Source of the DNA: an uncultured bacterium
GTDB lineage: Bacteria > Vulcanimicrobiota > Xenobia > Xenobiales > Xenobiaceae
Assembly (NCBI GenBank): GCA_934621605.1
Contig: CAKTUZ010000001.1
Location: forward strand, 1-64,000
Reading direction: 5' to 3'
DNA length: 64,000 nucleotides
The notes under the pieces are model-generated. The model saw nothing but the letters and a program-made list of their open reading frames with translations, made no database searches and was not told the origin of the DNA. Shown here in pieces: positions 34,701 through 44,525 of this stretch. Each line of letters opens with the position of its first letter. The first letter of the stretch is position 1. The position numbers and the translations under genes were made by a program.

Positions 34701-36292
34701 AAAACTACTCGACGTAAGGCATTACACCCTTTGAAAGCTTCAGAGCCAAGTCGACGCAATTCTTGACCGCAATTTACTTCAGTCAAAGCGGAGCAATTCA
34801 GGAAGGCCCGCTCTTTAATAACTTGCAATTTTTCCGGCAAGTTAAGCTCAATCAAAGAGCGACAGTTAGAGAAAGCACAAACCCCTATTTCTGGAGTATC
34901 ACTGTGAAAGCGAATATTGGAAAGTTGAGAACAATCGGCACAAAAACCCTCGGGAATAGCAATAGGAACTGAAGAAAGATCTATTTCATTAAGTTTGCGA
35001 CAGTTTTCGAAGCAACGTTCTCCCAAAGAGACAACTTCTCCGGGAATTTCCACAGCATACAGATCGCTGCACCCTTTAAAACAAGCTTTGTAAATTTCCC
35101 GCAAGCAGAAAGGTAAATAAATATCGTGTAATCCAGTGCAACCGCTAAATACTTCTTGCTCTAAAATAGACAACTTACAACGACTTAAATCGACTTTCTT
35201 CAAACCGACGCAATCACAAAAAGCTCGCACTCCTATGGCAGAAAGGGAAGCGGGGAAAGACAAATTACCCAGGGCAACACAACCGCTAAAAGCGCTAAAA
35301 CCGATTTGCCGTAAACGGCTACTAAGCTTTACCGAGCGCAATTTAGAGCAACCGCTAAAAATTCCACCTTCCAGCGAGATAATATTTTCCGGCAACTCAA
35401 CTTTGTCTAAAGCAGAACACTCCGCAAAAGCAAATTCTGCTATCGAATCCACCCCTTCGGGTATATGTACCGACTTTAAATGAACACAACCGCGAAAAGC
35501 AGAATAGCCAATCCGCTCTAAAGAAGACGGCAAACTAAGCGACTCTAAACTTGTACAAACTCGAAAAGCTCCCTCTTTAATCTCCTGTAAAGCTGCAGGC
35601 CATTTTATTTCACGAAGACTTTCACACTCGAAAAAACACAGAGAAGGAATATAAGTTAAAACAGAACCGGGAGCAAATGTCACCTTTTTTAATAGAGTAC
35701 ACTCACTGAAAGCAGATTTGCCCAGTTGGTCTAAAGTCGCTCCCAAAGTTATATTTTTTAGAGATACGCACCCTTTAAAGGCTTCATCGCCGATACTTTT
35801 TAAGGTACCGGGCAGAACAACGCTACCTAGACTGCTACAATTCAGAAAGGCCCCTTTACCTATAGCCACAATACCTTCAGGTATAATAATTTTGGCTAAA
35901 TCCGTAGAATTGGCAAAAACCCCTTCGGCAATGGAAGTCACCCTAACACCTGATGGAGAAAAAGCAGGCAACTCTACACTGCGCTGTTTTTTAGTCCCTT
36001 TCCACCCCACCACTATACTCTCATCAGACATATCAAACTCAAAATCATCGGCCGAATTTGAGCCTTTGCCCGGACGAGAAGTTTTTTCTTTTATATTTTC
36101 ATTTTGTTTTTGATTGTTCTTTTCTTGTTTTTTATCATTTTCTGCACAAATTGATTTTTCTTCTATATCTGCAGTTACATCACTCAAAACTTTAACTAAA
36201 GATAAGTAAGGACTGGTAAGATTCATACCCCTTCTAGCCGAACCACGACAGCGGTTCATATATAACCAGCCCTTATTTTTGAAAAAATCCAC
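31787..36292 (-). CDS. Giant BspA-type (LRR_5) leucine-rich-repeat protein
   Basis: About 1501 residues. Treponema/BspA-type 23-residue leucine-rich repeats (F.GC..L..I.LP..L..IG..AF) form three arrays: about 115-580, 660-830 and 1270-1420. They are separated by acidic, Ser-rich linkers; one intervening segment (about 900-1050) has no recognised fold. The C-terminus is Lys/Arg-rich. Most BspA proteins are secreted, but this one has no signal peptide, lipobox or membrane helix, so it may be cytoplasmic or exported unconventionally. GTG at 36292 has AGGAAGG 9 bp upstream and is preferred to a GTG at 36301 that abuts that site. Upstream gene is tamB; downstream is the nuclease. Role: protein binding, partner unknown. 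Confidence 0.85.
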   Translation of the reverse strand: MDFFKNKGWLYMNRCRGSARRGMNLTSPYLSLVKVLSDVTADIEEKSICAENDKKQEKNNQKQNENIKEKTSRPGKGSNSADDFEFDMSDESIVVGWKGTKKQRSVELPAFSPSGVRVTSIAEGVFANSTDLAKIIIPEGIVAIGKGAFLNCSSLGSVVLPGTLKSIGDEAFKGCVSLKNITLGATLDQLGKSAFSECTLLKKVTFAPGSVLTYIPSLCFFECESLREIKWPAALQEIKEGAFRVCTSLESLSLPSSLERIGYSAFRGCVHLKSVHIPEGVDSIAEFAFAECSALDKVELPENIISLEGGIFSGCSKLRSVKLSSRLRQIGFSAFSGCVALGNLSFPASLSAIGVRAFCDCVGLKKVDLSRCKLSILEQEVFSGCTGLHDIYLPFCLREIYKACFKGCSDLYAVEIPGEVVSLGERCFENCRKLNEIDLSSVPIAIPEGFCADCSQLSNIRFHSDTPEIGVCAFSNCRSLIELNLPEKLQVIKERAFLNCSALTEVNCGQELRRLGSEAFKGCNALRRVVLPASLTVFGKEGAIFSSEADELVIYGTPSSSAEDYARLHRIKFYDPLLHEIKEDGAEEGDEFDDGDNVDDTSDEDLTPEDTEVEELVQGNNTVRRQVFGLRVNPSSYKAITSKGDWIVIRHKAFEKKADARSNVPIAVHLEGINHIGNRAFCNRNVVFLDCSDNLVSIGKAAFWGCNLLQKVRWSDRLSFIDKSAFWGCNSLKSLDFPDSLQFIDNWAFLGCSGIESIHLPSYLVSLGDYVFAYCSSLVNIVIPSGTRSLGVGAFFGCKSLRRVVIPPSVKQFGPEMCKFSPIFGSGCALDSGAEVEAKAKDTEQIIIVCQKDSAAHEYALQFGIKYELINFEDGSVTNELIKGGGYMLCGLGVSDSVSRCTQAFSVKLGQSIPRPVVRLVESESDKITTSKHSVLDPHSCANLSQAEVFALLQGAYEVADLAGYIKAWHRVSGSSVKRILNSSRLFSSIEDISPIRDIITKDSNVANDEQLEEIDPKKILKAACDILDRMEKIGWLHQFNLGKQNKKACRLHKKAVQEQSVGELEQVAETVISAEDVISKEKSVESTGAKTELAESKVTSADSQPAHILSQLSDSTQELSETPKSCAVVAAGTLSSSSPSLTTKINRNLERYYKGALALSGIGPNSDEELSYLKPGKVKEKATVDDHEVDKKAKIQRTSLSSPLSELLSPQKLEDLKRISAVDADSKAVDDGIVLAKVSGLSVSKVEVPNELNGRPVKALSDNFMKGNDVVEEISLGPSLKIIGSDAFRSCSRLRIVNMAKNGLQEVKDGAWRSCERLTEINLPDSVKELGSRVFCACSHLCEVKLPVGLVKLGEAAFADCRSLQSLELPEGLKEIGAKAFFGCRNLEKIFIPKSLTCIEDKLFDVSQRLTIYAPQGSAAESYAVAHDIPFCAASIDTWQVEVAKKIQDSEVKNEELHSAIDSEIIDEDKADETKDVSASLDKKAKYLKRIAARTKSKRR

Positions 36293-36415
36293 GTCTCTCA
36301 CCCTTCCTTACTATATAAAGTTATAACTTTTACAAATTAAAAGTTCTCTATTTCAGGCAAAAGCGCCTTTTATTGCTATATTGTATAGCATACAAGCCAG
36401 GAAAAGGTATTAAAC

Positions 36416-39400
36416 TTAGAATTCCCAAAAACCTTGGAAGCGAGGGCGCAGTTTTCCGTCTTGATCGAAGCCTAAACGGAAAAGCATATTATTTTTAAAA
36501 CGCCACTCTATGCCATAGACACTTTCATCCTTTCCGGTTTGGGTATTCAAACTGCGCGTCAAGGTAAACAAAAAACGATCTTTGGAATCTATAGATTTAG
36601 CTATCTTAAAAGAATAACCATGCGGAGAAGTAATATCCACCGAAAAGTCAGATAAAAACAGTATACGGCTGATCTCTTGAGTCAGAGGCGAAGACAAAAT
36701 CTTCGAAAGCATAGAAATACCCGAAGTGCTCAAATCTAAATCGGTACTTACAGCCTGGCTTCCGGTAGTATTGCCCGGAGTATGTACCATTTGGGATCCA
36801 GAGTTGGAAGGAGTATATTTAGCGAATCCGCCCAAGGCCAACAAATTCTGAATTTCTTTTTCGGCTAAGGGAGGATTGGAAACAAATTCCACCTTTATAT
36901 TGGGATAAGCTCCATTCACAAAAGCCGTAACTTCATAATCGTCAACTTTGGCATCAGCAGTAACATCTTGCAACTCGGGCATTTGACTGTGATTAAAGAC
37001 AGCTTTACCATTGCGTACTTTAAATTTTAAATCATACAGAGGAATGGCTAAAAGACCGCGAGAGAGATCTACTTCACCATCAATAACCGGTTTGCCGGTA
37101 TCTTTGTCGGGTACAACAGCCAATTCGCCGGCCGCTCTGATGCGACAGCCCAAAGCGTGCATCCAAACATCTTCACCGATATTAACATCAATGCGATAAT
37201 CAACTGGAAGTTTACTCCAATCAAAACTTTCGCCAGAACTACCCGTCAAGGTACTGACATCAAGACTAACATCGCCTCGCGGTACAGAAATTTTACCAGA
37301 CAGATAATACAACTTAGGAATGGGTACAACTTGCTCTTTAACAGCAGAAGAACTAAGCTTGGGATGTACCGTCCGACTGCGCAAACTCTCCTTCCAAGAA
37401 GCCATATCCTTGCCGTCTACTTCAGCTTTGCTTAAGTGCAAATCGACGTCGGCTCTGCCTTCAAAGAGACTGCCCCAACGCAAAGGAAGCTGCTCTCCGC
37501 TTAAAGACAAATCCACATCCATAGGGGTAAAGCCGTCCATATCGGCTCGTCCTTGTACAACAAATGATTTATCACCGAGCTTACCGGTAAATTTGCGCAA
37601 TTCAATGCGATTAAAGCGGGCCTCGCTAAAATTGAGAGGTTCAAAAACGCTCTTTTCTGCACTTGTTTTTTCTTGACTATCGGTATTTTTAAGTTCGGAA
37701 GCTAAACTCTGCGTCAGATTTTTTTCCTGAGCTTTTCGGCTAAGATGTTCAGCCAAAACGGCTCCAAAGCCATGCTCGGTTATATAATTGAGTTTTTTCT
37801 GCTCAATATACTTAGTCTTAAGTTCAGGATCGAGAATTTCGCTAAAATTAGCTTCAATATTCAAATCAGAAACCGTACCGGCTTTTTTATGTTCAATTTG
37901 GCCATCAACAACTTTTAATTCACCAGTTACTTCCGGACGCATTAAAGTACCGCCAATATGCAAGTTTCCTAGCATATTGCCGCCGCTTCCAACTACATCG
38001 CTGACGATATTGGAAAGCAATCCCAAATCTTTATCTTTTAAATCGGCGTTAATGTCGACAGCACCGTCTAAAGTCACCTTAGTTCCTTGCCAGAAAGGTA
38101 CCAATGAACCGTTATTTTTAGGCCTTACCCTATTAACTTTATAAGGCAAAATGCCGGAGATACTAAAGACACGATCACTCCTTTTTCTTGAGCCAAAGTA
38201 AACCTTAATGCCCTCTGCGTAGTCATCAACATTGCCCAACTCTTGCAAGTCCTGGCTGATAATATCCTTAATCCGCTCATTCTTAAGTTCCATTTCGGAA
38301 GTACCAAGCTTTACCTGATATATCTTACTCTGAGGATCGCGACGACCGCTGACAGCACCAGTTATAGATGCTAAATCTAAATTACCAGCCTTACCGTCAG
38401 TAACATTAAAAAGCATATTAAATACAGGCGAATAGACAGGGCCTGAAGCATTCAGAACAAAATTTTCCACAAAGCCACTGTTCAAACTGGGGAAAAGGAA
38501 AGATCCCAATTCGGAAATAGGCACTTGACTTATTTTCAAGTGGACTTCATTGGCATCTGCAGCAAGACTTTTACTATTGAAAGCAACTTTATTTTTACTC
38601 TCTGAAGTGCGATTATTCGATAAGCGACCAGGCAAACGAGTAAGAGCCAAATTGACACTGCCGCTGACACTACCGGAAGCTACTTCTTGTTCGTCTTTAC
38701 CTTCCGGACCCAAATTATGCCTCTCCGGCACAAACTCGAAAGGCTCAATAATGAAACGACCAACTCTCTCTTCTCGACTATAAGCACCTTTTAAGTTTTG
38801 CTTGAGAGTAAGACCGCGCCATAAGACACGTCGGGGAAACTTCCTATCATCCCCCATTTGCGAGTCTTTGACTTTTTTGATATTTTCCGCTTCGTCTATG
38901 GTAACACTACCGAAAGCCAATTGGGAAATATCAAAGTTATAACGCAAAGAACCGGCCGGAGCTTCAGCCAAATGACCTCTGTACCACTGTCCTTTCAGTC
39001 CCAATTCTCCGCTAAAACTGAAGCGACGCTGACTCATAGGCAACCCTAAAGCTGCTCTGGCCATATTGCCTTGGAAATTTCGCAAGCTGAAAGTCAAAGG
39101 CTGTTCACCGCTGCCAAATTCGGGGCCGTTGGGGCCGAAGAACCACCCTTCACTATCCGAATTTAAAGACGGAGAGAAATTAAAACCTCCGGAAATAGCA
39201 AAAGATACGGGTTCTTTATCTAAGCGGGCGCCGATAATATTTCCTTTATTGTCCAAAGCCGAATGAGGACGGAAACCTACTTGATTTTTATCTTCAGTTT
39301 TTTCTAAACGCTCAGCCACTTCTTTAGGAAGTAAAGCCTTTTCAAAAAATCTGTAAGCGCTAAATTTAATAGCTTCCGAAGGGATATCCACATAGATACG

Positions 39401-42400
39401 CCCATCTCTGTAATTGGCCGCAATCCCCAATCCTTTGGCGGTATAAAGTTCACCATTTTCAGCTTCTTTCACTGTACCCATTTTAAAATCGGGGAAATAG
39501 AGGCTCACAGGAACAGAACCCCAAGTTACATCTTTGCCTTCCATAGCTAAAACGGCCTGTACCGCTCTAAAAGACGGATCATCAGACTCAATACATAAAG
39601 CAAAATTGGCACTGCCATGCAAGTCGGAAAGCGAAGGATCAAAATAAGAAAGACTATCTAAAGATATATCTTTAGCATAAAGCTTAGTTTCTAAATGGCC
39701 GGAAGAACTGCGCCAACCAGAACCTTGAAAAAGGAAATCACCAGAAAGCAAATTTAAGTCTGAGAAAAGTAGTTTATTACTATCTCTACTAACTCGAGCA
39801 GAAAGTTTGTCTATAGGAATCAAACCGTCAGCCAAAACTAAATTGCCATCATGGAAGTAGAGTGAACCTTCCATGGATAATGTATCCAAAAGGCCACGTT
39901 TCGCATCAAAGGAGATATTTAGTTCGTCCGTCCCCAGCCAACCGCCGAATTTTTGTCTATATTCCTCTAAACCGGGCAGCAAAGCCATAACCTGATCGCT
40001 ATTCCAGTCTTTAGCTTTAATATTTAAAGCAGCCTCTCCACCGTCAATACGTCCTTTGGCTTGCAATAACCCCAAAGGTACAGTTTCAGAGCCATCATAA
40101 TCGGCCAAACATCCTTCATTTTGAAAAAGACGCTGCTTATCTCTGGGTACAGCAGACACCAATAAACGCTCAAAATTGACAGCCCCCATAGTAGCTTTGT
40201 CCTTGTTTTGAGGCTGTAAAGCTACTTCCGAAGAGAAAGAAGCCGCTCCAGAAAAGACCCGACTGTTATCGGCGCTTCCCGCAGTAAACCAAGGTATATA
40301 AGCCCAAGTACCGGACAATATTTTCGGAACTCCACGTTCGGAGCCAATTTTGGCATAAAGATTGGCTTGACCACCAGTTATATTAGCTTTATCCAATAAA
40401 TCAGCCGCCTGAGCCAACCAATTTTGCTCGTGAAGCCAAGCAATATCAATATCTGTAGCTTCGGCAGCCAATTGATAACTTAGAGGAGTACCCAACATAA
40501 TGTCCCCCTCTACTTTAACTAAGCCTATTTTGGGAAGCCAAGAATAAAGCAAACCATTTTGTTGCAACGGACGAGCCATCTCCGGCCCTAAAAAAGCATA
40601 AGCACTACCTTCCAAATGAGGAATAGCTTCCCAACCGGAACGAGGCCAATAATTCCAAGCCAAAAGATTATCGCGTAAACTTAAGTGGCCGTTTTTTAAA
40701 GCTCCTTGACCGGCCAACCACAAAGTATGCTGATTCACAAACTTAACTGGCGAACCACTTACAGCTGTAAAATAACTAAAGGCCAAGTCTTTAGGTTGCC
40801 CCCAAACTCCGAAACGACCAGTTAAGCGCCCTTCCAGAGCCAGATCTTTCGTAAGGCGGCGGCCATCCAAAGCCAGATCTTTAGCCCAAGCAACAAACCC
40901 AAGCCCATGTCGGCCAACAAATCCTTGCGCAGCAGCAGTATAATTGCTCGGCTCTACAAAGGGACTAAATCCGGGAGCAACAGTATAAGCTAAGCCCAAT
41001 TTTTGCATACCAGCCCGAGAATCGGCTTCGTCATATTTAGCTAATAAGCTTAAATCATCTGACTTTTCCGCAGCTACGCCTGCCGAAGAGGCCAAAAGTG
41101 TACTCGTTCTCTCACTTGTTTTAATGGTAGAAAGCGCAGGTACAGGCGTGGGTTCGGGAGTGCTTACCCCCAAGTCGACTTGAGGTTGTGCAGAAATTTG
41201 AGCAACGGCACTTTCGGCAGCCCCATCTCCTGTAGAGGCAATAGTAGGTAAAGCCAGAGCCGCCACCTCTTGCACTGACTCTTGAGGGCCGGTCTGCCCT
41301 TCTAGGTAAAGACTAATCCAATTATTACGATCAGCTCCATTAGCAAACCAGCTAGCCCCCATCTCCCCTACTCCGTTGAGCTTCAAAGGAATATCATACT
41401 TAACAATATCGGCAAAAGGAGTAATGTCTACATCTCGGGCCAACAAACTTACATTGGAAGTACCACCTTTTAAGCCTACCCAACCGCTAGCAAAGACACT
41501 GCCCCCGGCCGCATCACCGACCATTTGCGGAAGATAGAGATTCATGTGATCCAGACCGACCGCCCCCTGCAAATTGTTGATTTGTAAACCGCCTAAATTT
41601 AAATCTGTAGATTGACTGTAAGCACAAACGCTTAAACTGTTTAAGTCGGTGGGCACACCCATAACTTGGGCACTGCCGCTTACAGTACCGCTGACAGAGC
41701 CGACAGAAGGTATACTTACAGAGGGCAAAGCCAAATTATCAGTTTGCAAAGAAGCATATAAATAAGGTTGCTTGTAGTTATAGCTGGCGTAGGGAATACT
41801 GGCTTGACCTAAATTTGTGTAAGCTCTGACGTTGCTTAAACTTACGGTATCTCCCAACATAATAAATCGGGCCGAAGCAGATTCCAGTATAGAAGCGGCA
41901 CCGGAAAAACCGCCGACTCCCAAACCTTCACCATAAACAAAAGGCGAATCGGCAGTACCCACCATAGATACTTTAAATTGATCGATATGACCGCCAACAG
42001 GACTAATTCCCTGCAAAGAAAGCCCCCGACCATTAAGATTAAAGACCAACTGCGGTTTTGAACCTTCGAAAAGAGCGTACCCCCGACCTTGAATAGTGCC
42101 CTGAGCCGCCTGAGCTTTCAAACTCTCCACAGTGAGAAGTTTATCTTTCCAGCTAATGTCTATACTAAGTTGATGTATTTCTTTGTCGGCATAGGCCAAT
42201 TTGGCCGACTTAATTTTTCCTTTAGCGCCTGGATTGCGCAAAGTGCCGTCGACATTTAATTCAGTGCTAATCTTGCCATTTATGGGAACCTTGATTCCCA
42301 AAGCTCGACTCAATCTGCGCAATTGTAACTCGGGGATGGCAGCGTCTAATTTAACCCGTCCCTGCCAATCTTTCATCTGTCCAGAAGGACTCCAAATATA

Positions 42401-43420
42401 AACTTTCCCTCCGGCGGAAAGCGAAGCTCCTACAAATTGAGCGCTCAATCTCTTTATAGAGGCCAAACCGGAAATAAGATTTGCTTCTAAAACAATATTA
42501 TCAACAGGCTCTAAACAATGCGCAGCCATCAAAGAACCGTGACTAAGCTTTATACAGCCTCCGTAATTAAGTTTTTCTAAAGTTTGACTCCAATCGGAAG
42601 CTTTACAATTTGCCCAAATTTTGCTGTCAAGTTGTGCGCTCAATAGACGAATAGTTTGAGGTAAACGATAATATTCGCTAAAGCGACTCAAATCTATATT
42701 AACCAAATTGAGAGTAGCGTCAAAATCCGGCGCCATGTCCAGACGGATCTTGCCTTTTAACTCAACTTTGCCTTTTTCCGGCGCCCAAGAATTAACTTTT
42801 TGAGCAGGCACAAAAGAAACTTCAAACTCAGCTTTATGATTCGGTTGAGCAACAATACAAATATTTAATTTATCCAGCTGAGCACAGAAATTTCTCCGAC
42901 TCCAGTCCCGGAAAAAGGCCGAACCGTTATCTAAACTGATAGTTCCTTCATAGCGACTGAAATATTGCTCCCAAGGCCAGCGCTTTTTGTCTTTTTTAGC
43001 TTTTGTAGATTTCAGTTGAGCAAAATTAAAGCAACCATTTTTATCTATTTCCGGCGTTAAACTTAAATTATGTAAATGCAAATCGCCACAGATAGCCATA
43101 TAATCCAGGCGACTCAAGCCTCGGAACCAATGGAAATCCAATTCGGCTCTTTCTAACTTGGCTAAAGGTTCTCCACTGTCCAGTTCCAGAGAAACTCCCT
43201 CTAAAACTAGGGATTTTCTGCTAAATTCAGCTCTTTTCAGCTTAACCTGACCAGTAAAATTATCATTAAGAATATCTAATCCATACCCAGTCAAGGAATC
43301 GGCAGACTGAGAAAGACACAAATAAAGAACGCCAGTCAGACACAGCAAAAAAGCAGCCAAAACAGCCGCTGCCATGCCCCCGACTTTCAGCACTCGGCTT
43401 GTCAGAGAAAGCTTAGTCAA
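36416..43420 (-). CDS. tamB: TamB/AsmA-like lipid-transport bridge protein
   Basis: A 2334-residue member of the TamB/AsmA-like superfamily. One N-terminal transmembrane helix (about 13-37) anchors it to the inner membrane, a very long beta-rich periplasmic body follows, and the C-terminal DUF490/TamB domain (about 1950-2334) ends with LFRLGFDQDGKLRPRFQGFWEF-like strands. It is longer than E. coli TamB (1259). The family forms hydrophobic grooves that carry phospholipids to the outer membrane, or aids autotransporter assembly with TamA; no TamA/BamA is in the window. Start is TTG at 43420 with GGGGG about 8 bp upstream, 3 bp after the MreB-like stop. The Mla genes nearby share its theme. Confidence 0.88.
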   Translation of the reverse strand: MTKLSLTSRVLKVGGMAAAVLAAFLLCLTGVLYLCLSQSADSLTGYGLDILNDNFTGQVKLKRAEFSRKSLVLEGVSLELDSGEPLAKLERAELDFHWFRGLSRLDYMAICGDLHLHNLSLTPEIDKNGCFNFAQLKSTKAKKDKKRWPWEQYFSRYEGTISLDNGSAFFRDWSRRNFCAQLDKLNICIVAQPNHKAEFEVSFVPAQKVNSWAPEKGKVELKGKIRLDMAPDFDATLNLVNIDLSRFSEYYRLPQTIRLLSAQLDSKIWANCKASDWSQTLEKLNYGGCIKLSHGSLMAAHCLEPVDNIVLEANLISGLASIKRLSAQFVGASLSAGGKVYIWSPSGQMKDWQGRVKLDAAIPELQLRRLSRALGIKVPINGKISTELNVDGTLRNPGAKGKIKSAKLAYADKEIHQLSIDISWKDKLLTVESLKAQAAQGTIQGRGYALFEGSKPQLVFNLNGRGLSLQGISPVGGHIDQFKVSMVGTADSPFVYGEGLGVGGFSGAASILESASARFIMLGDTVSLSNVRAYTNLGQASIPYASYNYKQPYLYASLQTDNLALPSVSIPSVGSVSGTVSGSAQVMGVPTDLNSLSVCAYSQSTDLNLGGLQINNLQGAVGLDHMNLYLPQMVGDAAGGSVFASGWVGLKGGTSNVSLLARDVDITPFADIVKYDIPLKLNGVGEMGASWFANGADRNNWISLYLEGQTGPQESVQEVAALALPTIASTGDGAAESAVAQISAQPQVDLGVSTPEPTPVPALSTIKTSERTSTLLASSAGVAAEKSDDLSLLAKYDEADSRAGMQKLGLAYTVAPGFSPFVEPSNYTAAAQGFVGRHGLGFVAWAKDLALDGRRLTKDLALEGRLTGRFGVWGQPKDLAFSYFTAVSGSPVKFVNQHTLWLAGQGALKNGHLSLRDNLLAWNYWPRSGWEAIPHLEGSAYAFLGPEMARPLQQNGLLYSWLPKIGLVKVEGDIMLGTPLSYQLAAEATDIDIAWLHEQNWLAQAADLLDKANITGGQANLYAKIGSERGVPKILSGTWAYIPWFTAGSADNSRVFSGAASFSSEVALQPQNKDKATMGAVNFERLLVSAVPRDKQRLFQNEGCLADYDGSETVPLGLLQAKGRIDGGEAALNIKAKDWNSDQVMALLPGLEEYRQKFGGWLGTDELNISFDAKRGLLDTLSMEGSLYFHDGNLVLADGLIPIDKLSARVSRDSNKLLFSDLNLLSGDFLFQGSGWRSSSGHLETKLYAKDISLDSLSYFDPSLSDLHGSANFALCIESDDPSFRAVQAVLAMEGKDVTWGSVPVSLYFPDFKMGTVKEAENGELYTAKGLGIAANYRDGRIYVDIPSEAIKFSAYRFFEKALLPKEVAERLEKTEDKNQVGFRPHSALDNKGNIIGARLDKEPVSFAISGGFNFSPSLNSDSEGWFFGPNGPEFGSGEQPLTFSLRNFQGNMARAALGLPMSQRRFSFSGELGLKGQWYRGHLAEAPAGSLRYNFDISQLAFGSVTIDEAENIKKVKDSQMGDDRKFPRRVLWRGLTLKQNLKGAYSREERVGRFIIEPFEFVPERHNLGPEGKDEQEVASGSVSGSVNLALTRLPGRLSNNRTSESKNKVAFNSKSLAADANEVHLKISQVPISELGSFLFPSLNSGFVENFVLNASGPVYSPVFNMLFNVTDGKAGNLDLASITGAVSGRRDPQSKIYQVKLGTSEMELKNERIKDIISQDLQELGNVDDYAEGIKVYFGSRKRSDRVFSISGILPYKVNRVRPKNNGSLVPFWQGTKVTLDGAVDINADLKDKDLGLLSNIVSDVVGSGGNMLGNLHIGGTLMRPEVTGELKVVDGQIEHKKAGTVSDLNIEANFSEILDPELKTKYIEQKKLNYITEHGFGAVLAEHLSRKAQEKNLTQSLASELKNTDSQEKTSAEKSVFEPLNFSEARFNRIELRKFTGKLGDKSFVVQGRADMDGFTPMDVDLSLSGEQLPLRWGSLFEGRADVDLHLSKAEVDGKDMASWKESLRSRTVHPKLSSSAVKEQVVPIPKLYYLSGKISVPRGDVSLDVSTLTGSSGESFDWSKLPVDYRIDVNIGEDVWMHALGCRIRAAGELAVVPDKDTGKPVIDGEVDLSRGLLAIPLYDLKFKVRNGKAVFNHSQMPELQDVTADAKVDDYEVTAFVNGAYPNIKVEFVSNPPLAEKEIQNLLALGGFAKYTPSNSGSQMVHTPGNTTGSQAVSTDLDLSTSGISMLSKILSSPLTQEISRILFLSDFSVDITSPHGYSFKIAKSIDSKDRFLFTLTRSLNTQTGKDESVYGIEWRFKNNMLFRLGFDQDGKLRPRFQGFWEF

Positions 43421-43423
43421 GGT

Positions 43424-44416
43424 TTAACCCCCGGTTTTGACTTTTTCTATTTGTGCAGATCCGATGGCACTGCATCCCAAAACAGAGCAATGCTGAGGAT
43501 CGTCAGCCAGCTTTACCGGAATAGAAAAATGCTCTTGCAAAAACTTATCTATTCCGACAGTTTGTGCTCCGCCTCCTACCAATATCATACCGCTATCAAC
43601 CAAATCGGCAGAGAGCTCACAGGGAGTTTCAAGCATAACATCTTGAACAGCGCGGGCTATATCATTTAAAGGACGAACTAAACAAGAGTTTATAACAGAA
43701 GAAGATACTAATCGCTCACAAGGCAAACCGCTCACTAAATCAAAGCCGTTTACCTTCATTTCTCTGGGAACTTCCAAAGGCACGGCCGAGGCCAGATTCT
43801 TTTTTAAAAATTCCACCGCATTCTCAGAAACGGAAATATTATACTGGCGACGTAAAACACGAGCTATTTCGGAAGAAAAATCGCCACTGCCCACATTAGC
43901 CGAAGAAGAAATGATAACTTCACCGGCACTAAGCACAGAAACTTCAGTTTTGCCATGGCCGATATCGACAAGCAAAATACCACCAGGCAATTCCATATCT
44001 ATCCCGGTCCCCAAGGCAGCAGCCAAAGAAGAGGGAACAAAGTTACAAGAAACGGCTCCTATACAGTCAAAAAGTTGCTTCCAGCAGATTTTATCTACAC
44101 TGCTGGCCAAAGTCGGCAATGTGACCAAAGCTTTTACGCGACGCGTTTTAGAAAGTTTGCGCAAATAAAAGCGCAACAAAGCTTCAGCTAAGGAAAAGTC
44201 GCGTATACGACCGCGCCTTACAGGATAAACTGTCGACAGAGCCGACAAGGGCTTATCGGCTAAATCTAAAGCCGTACGCCCAACTGCTTTTACATGACCA
44301 GAGTTGCAATCTACAGCAACTAAAGAAGGCTCGTCGACAACAATTTTGCCGTCAACACTTAAACGTAAGTTGGCACTGCCAAGATCTAAATTAACGTGCA
44401 AAAAAAACAAAGCCAA
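43424..44416 (-). CDS. Divergent MreB-like bacterial actin
   Basis: A 330-residue MreB/Mbl-family actin-fold ATPase. Recognisable parts are the N-terminal DLGSANLRL phosphate-binding loop (weaker than the usual DLGTANT), YPVRRGRIRDF, LLVDIGHGKTEVSVLSAGEVI (phosphate 2) and GMILVGGGAQTVGIDKFL (adenosine loop). In rods MreB directs lateral wall synthesis. It is not followed by mreC/mreD, and its identity to canonical MreB looks low, so it may be a specialised paralogue. Start is TTG at 44416 or 44410; AGGGG precedes both. It lies between murA and tamB, all co-oriented. Confidence 0.82.
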   Translation of the reverse strand: MALFFLHVNLDLGSANLRLSVDGKIVVDEPSLVAVDCNSGHVKAVGRTALDLADKPLSALSTVYPVRRGRIRDFSLAEALLRFYLRKLSKTRRVKALVTLPTLASSVDKICWKQLFDCIGAVSCNFVPSSLAAALGTGIDMELPGGILLVDIGHGKTEVSVLSAGEVIISSSANVGSGDFSSEIARVLRRQYNISVSENAVEFLKKNLASAVPLEVPREMKVNGFDLVSGLPCERLVSSSVINSCLVRPLNDIARAVQDVMLETPCELSADLVDSGMILVGGGAQTVGIDKFLQEHFSIPVKLADDPQHCSVLGCSAIGSAQIEKVKTGG

Positions 44417-44525
44417 CGAGCCCCTGCATATAAAAGACTAAACTAAATACATCAATGCCCACTCTCAAGTGCTTACGCCAATCCGGCGGACGTACCTTAT
44501 ACCCACATAATTAAAGACAGAGTCT

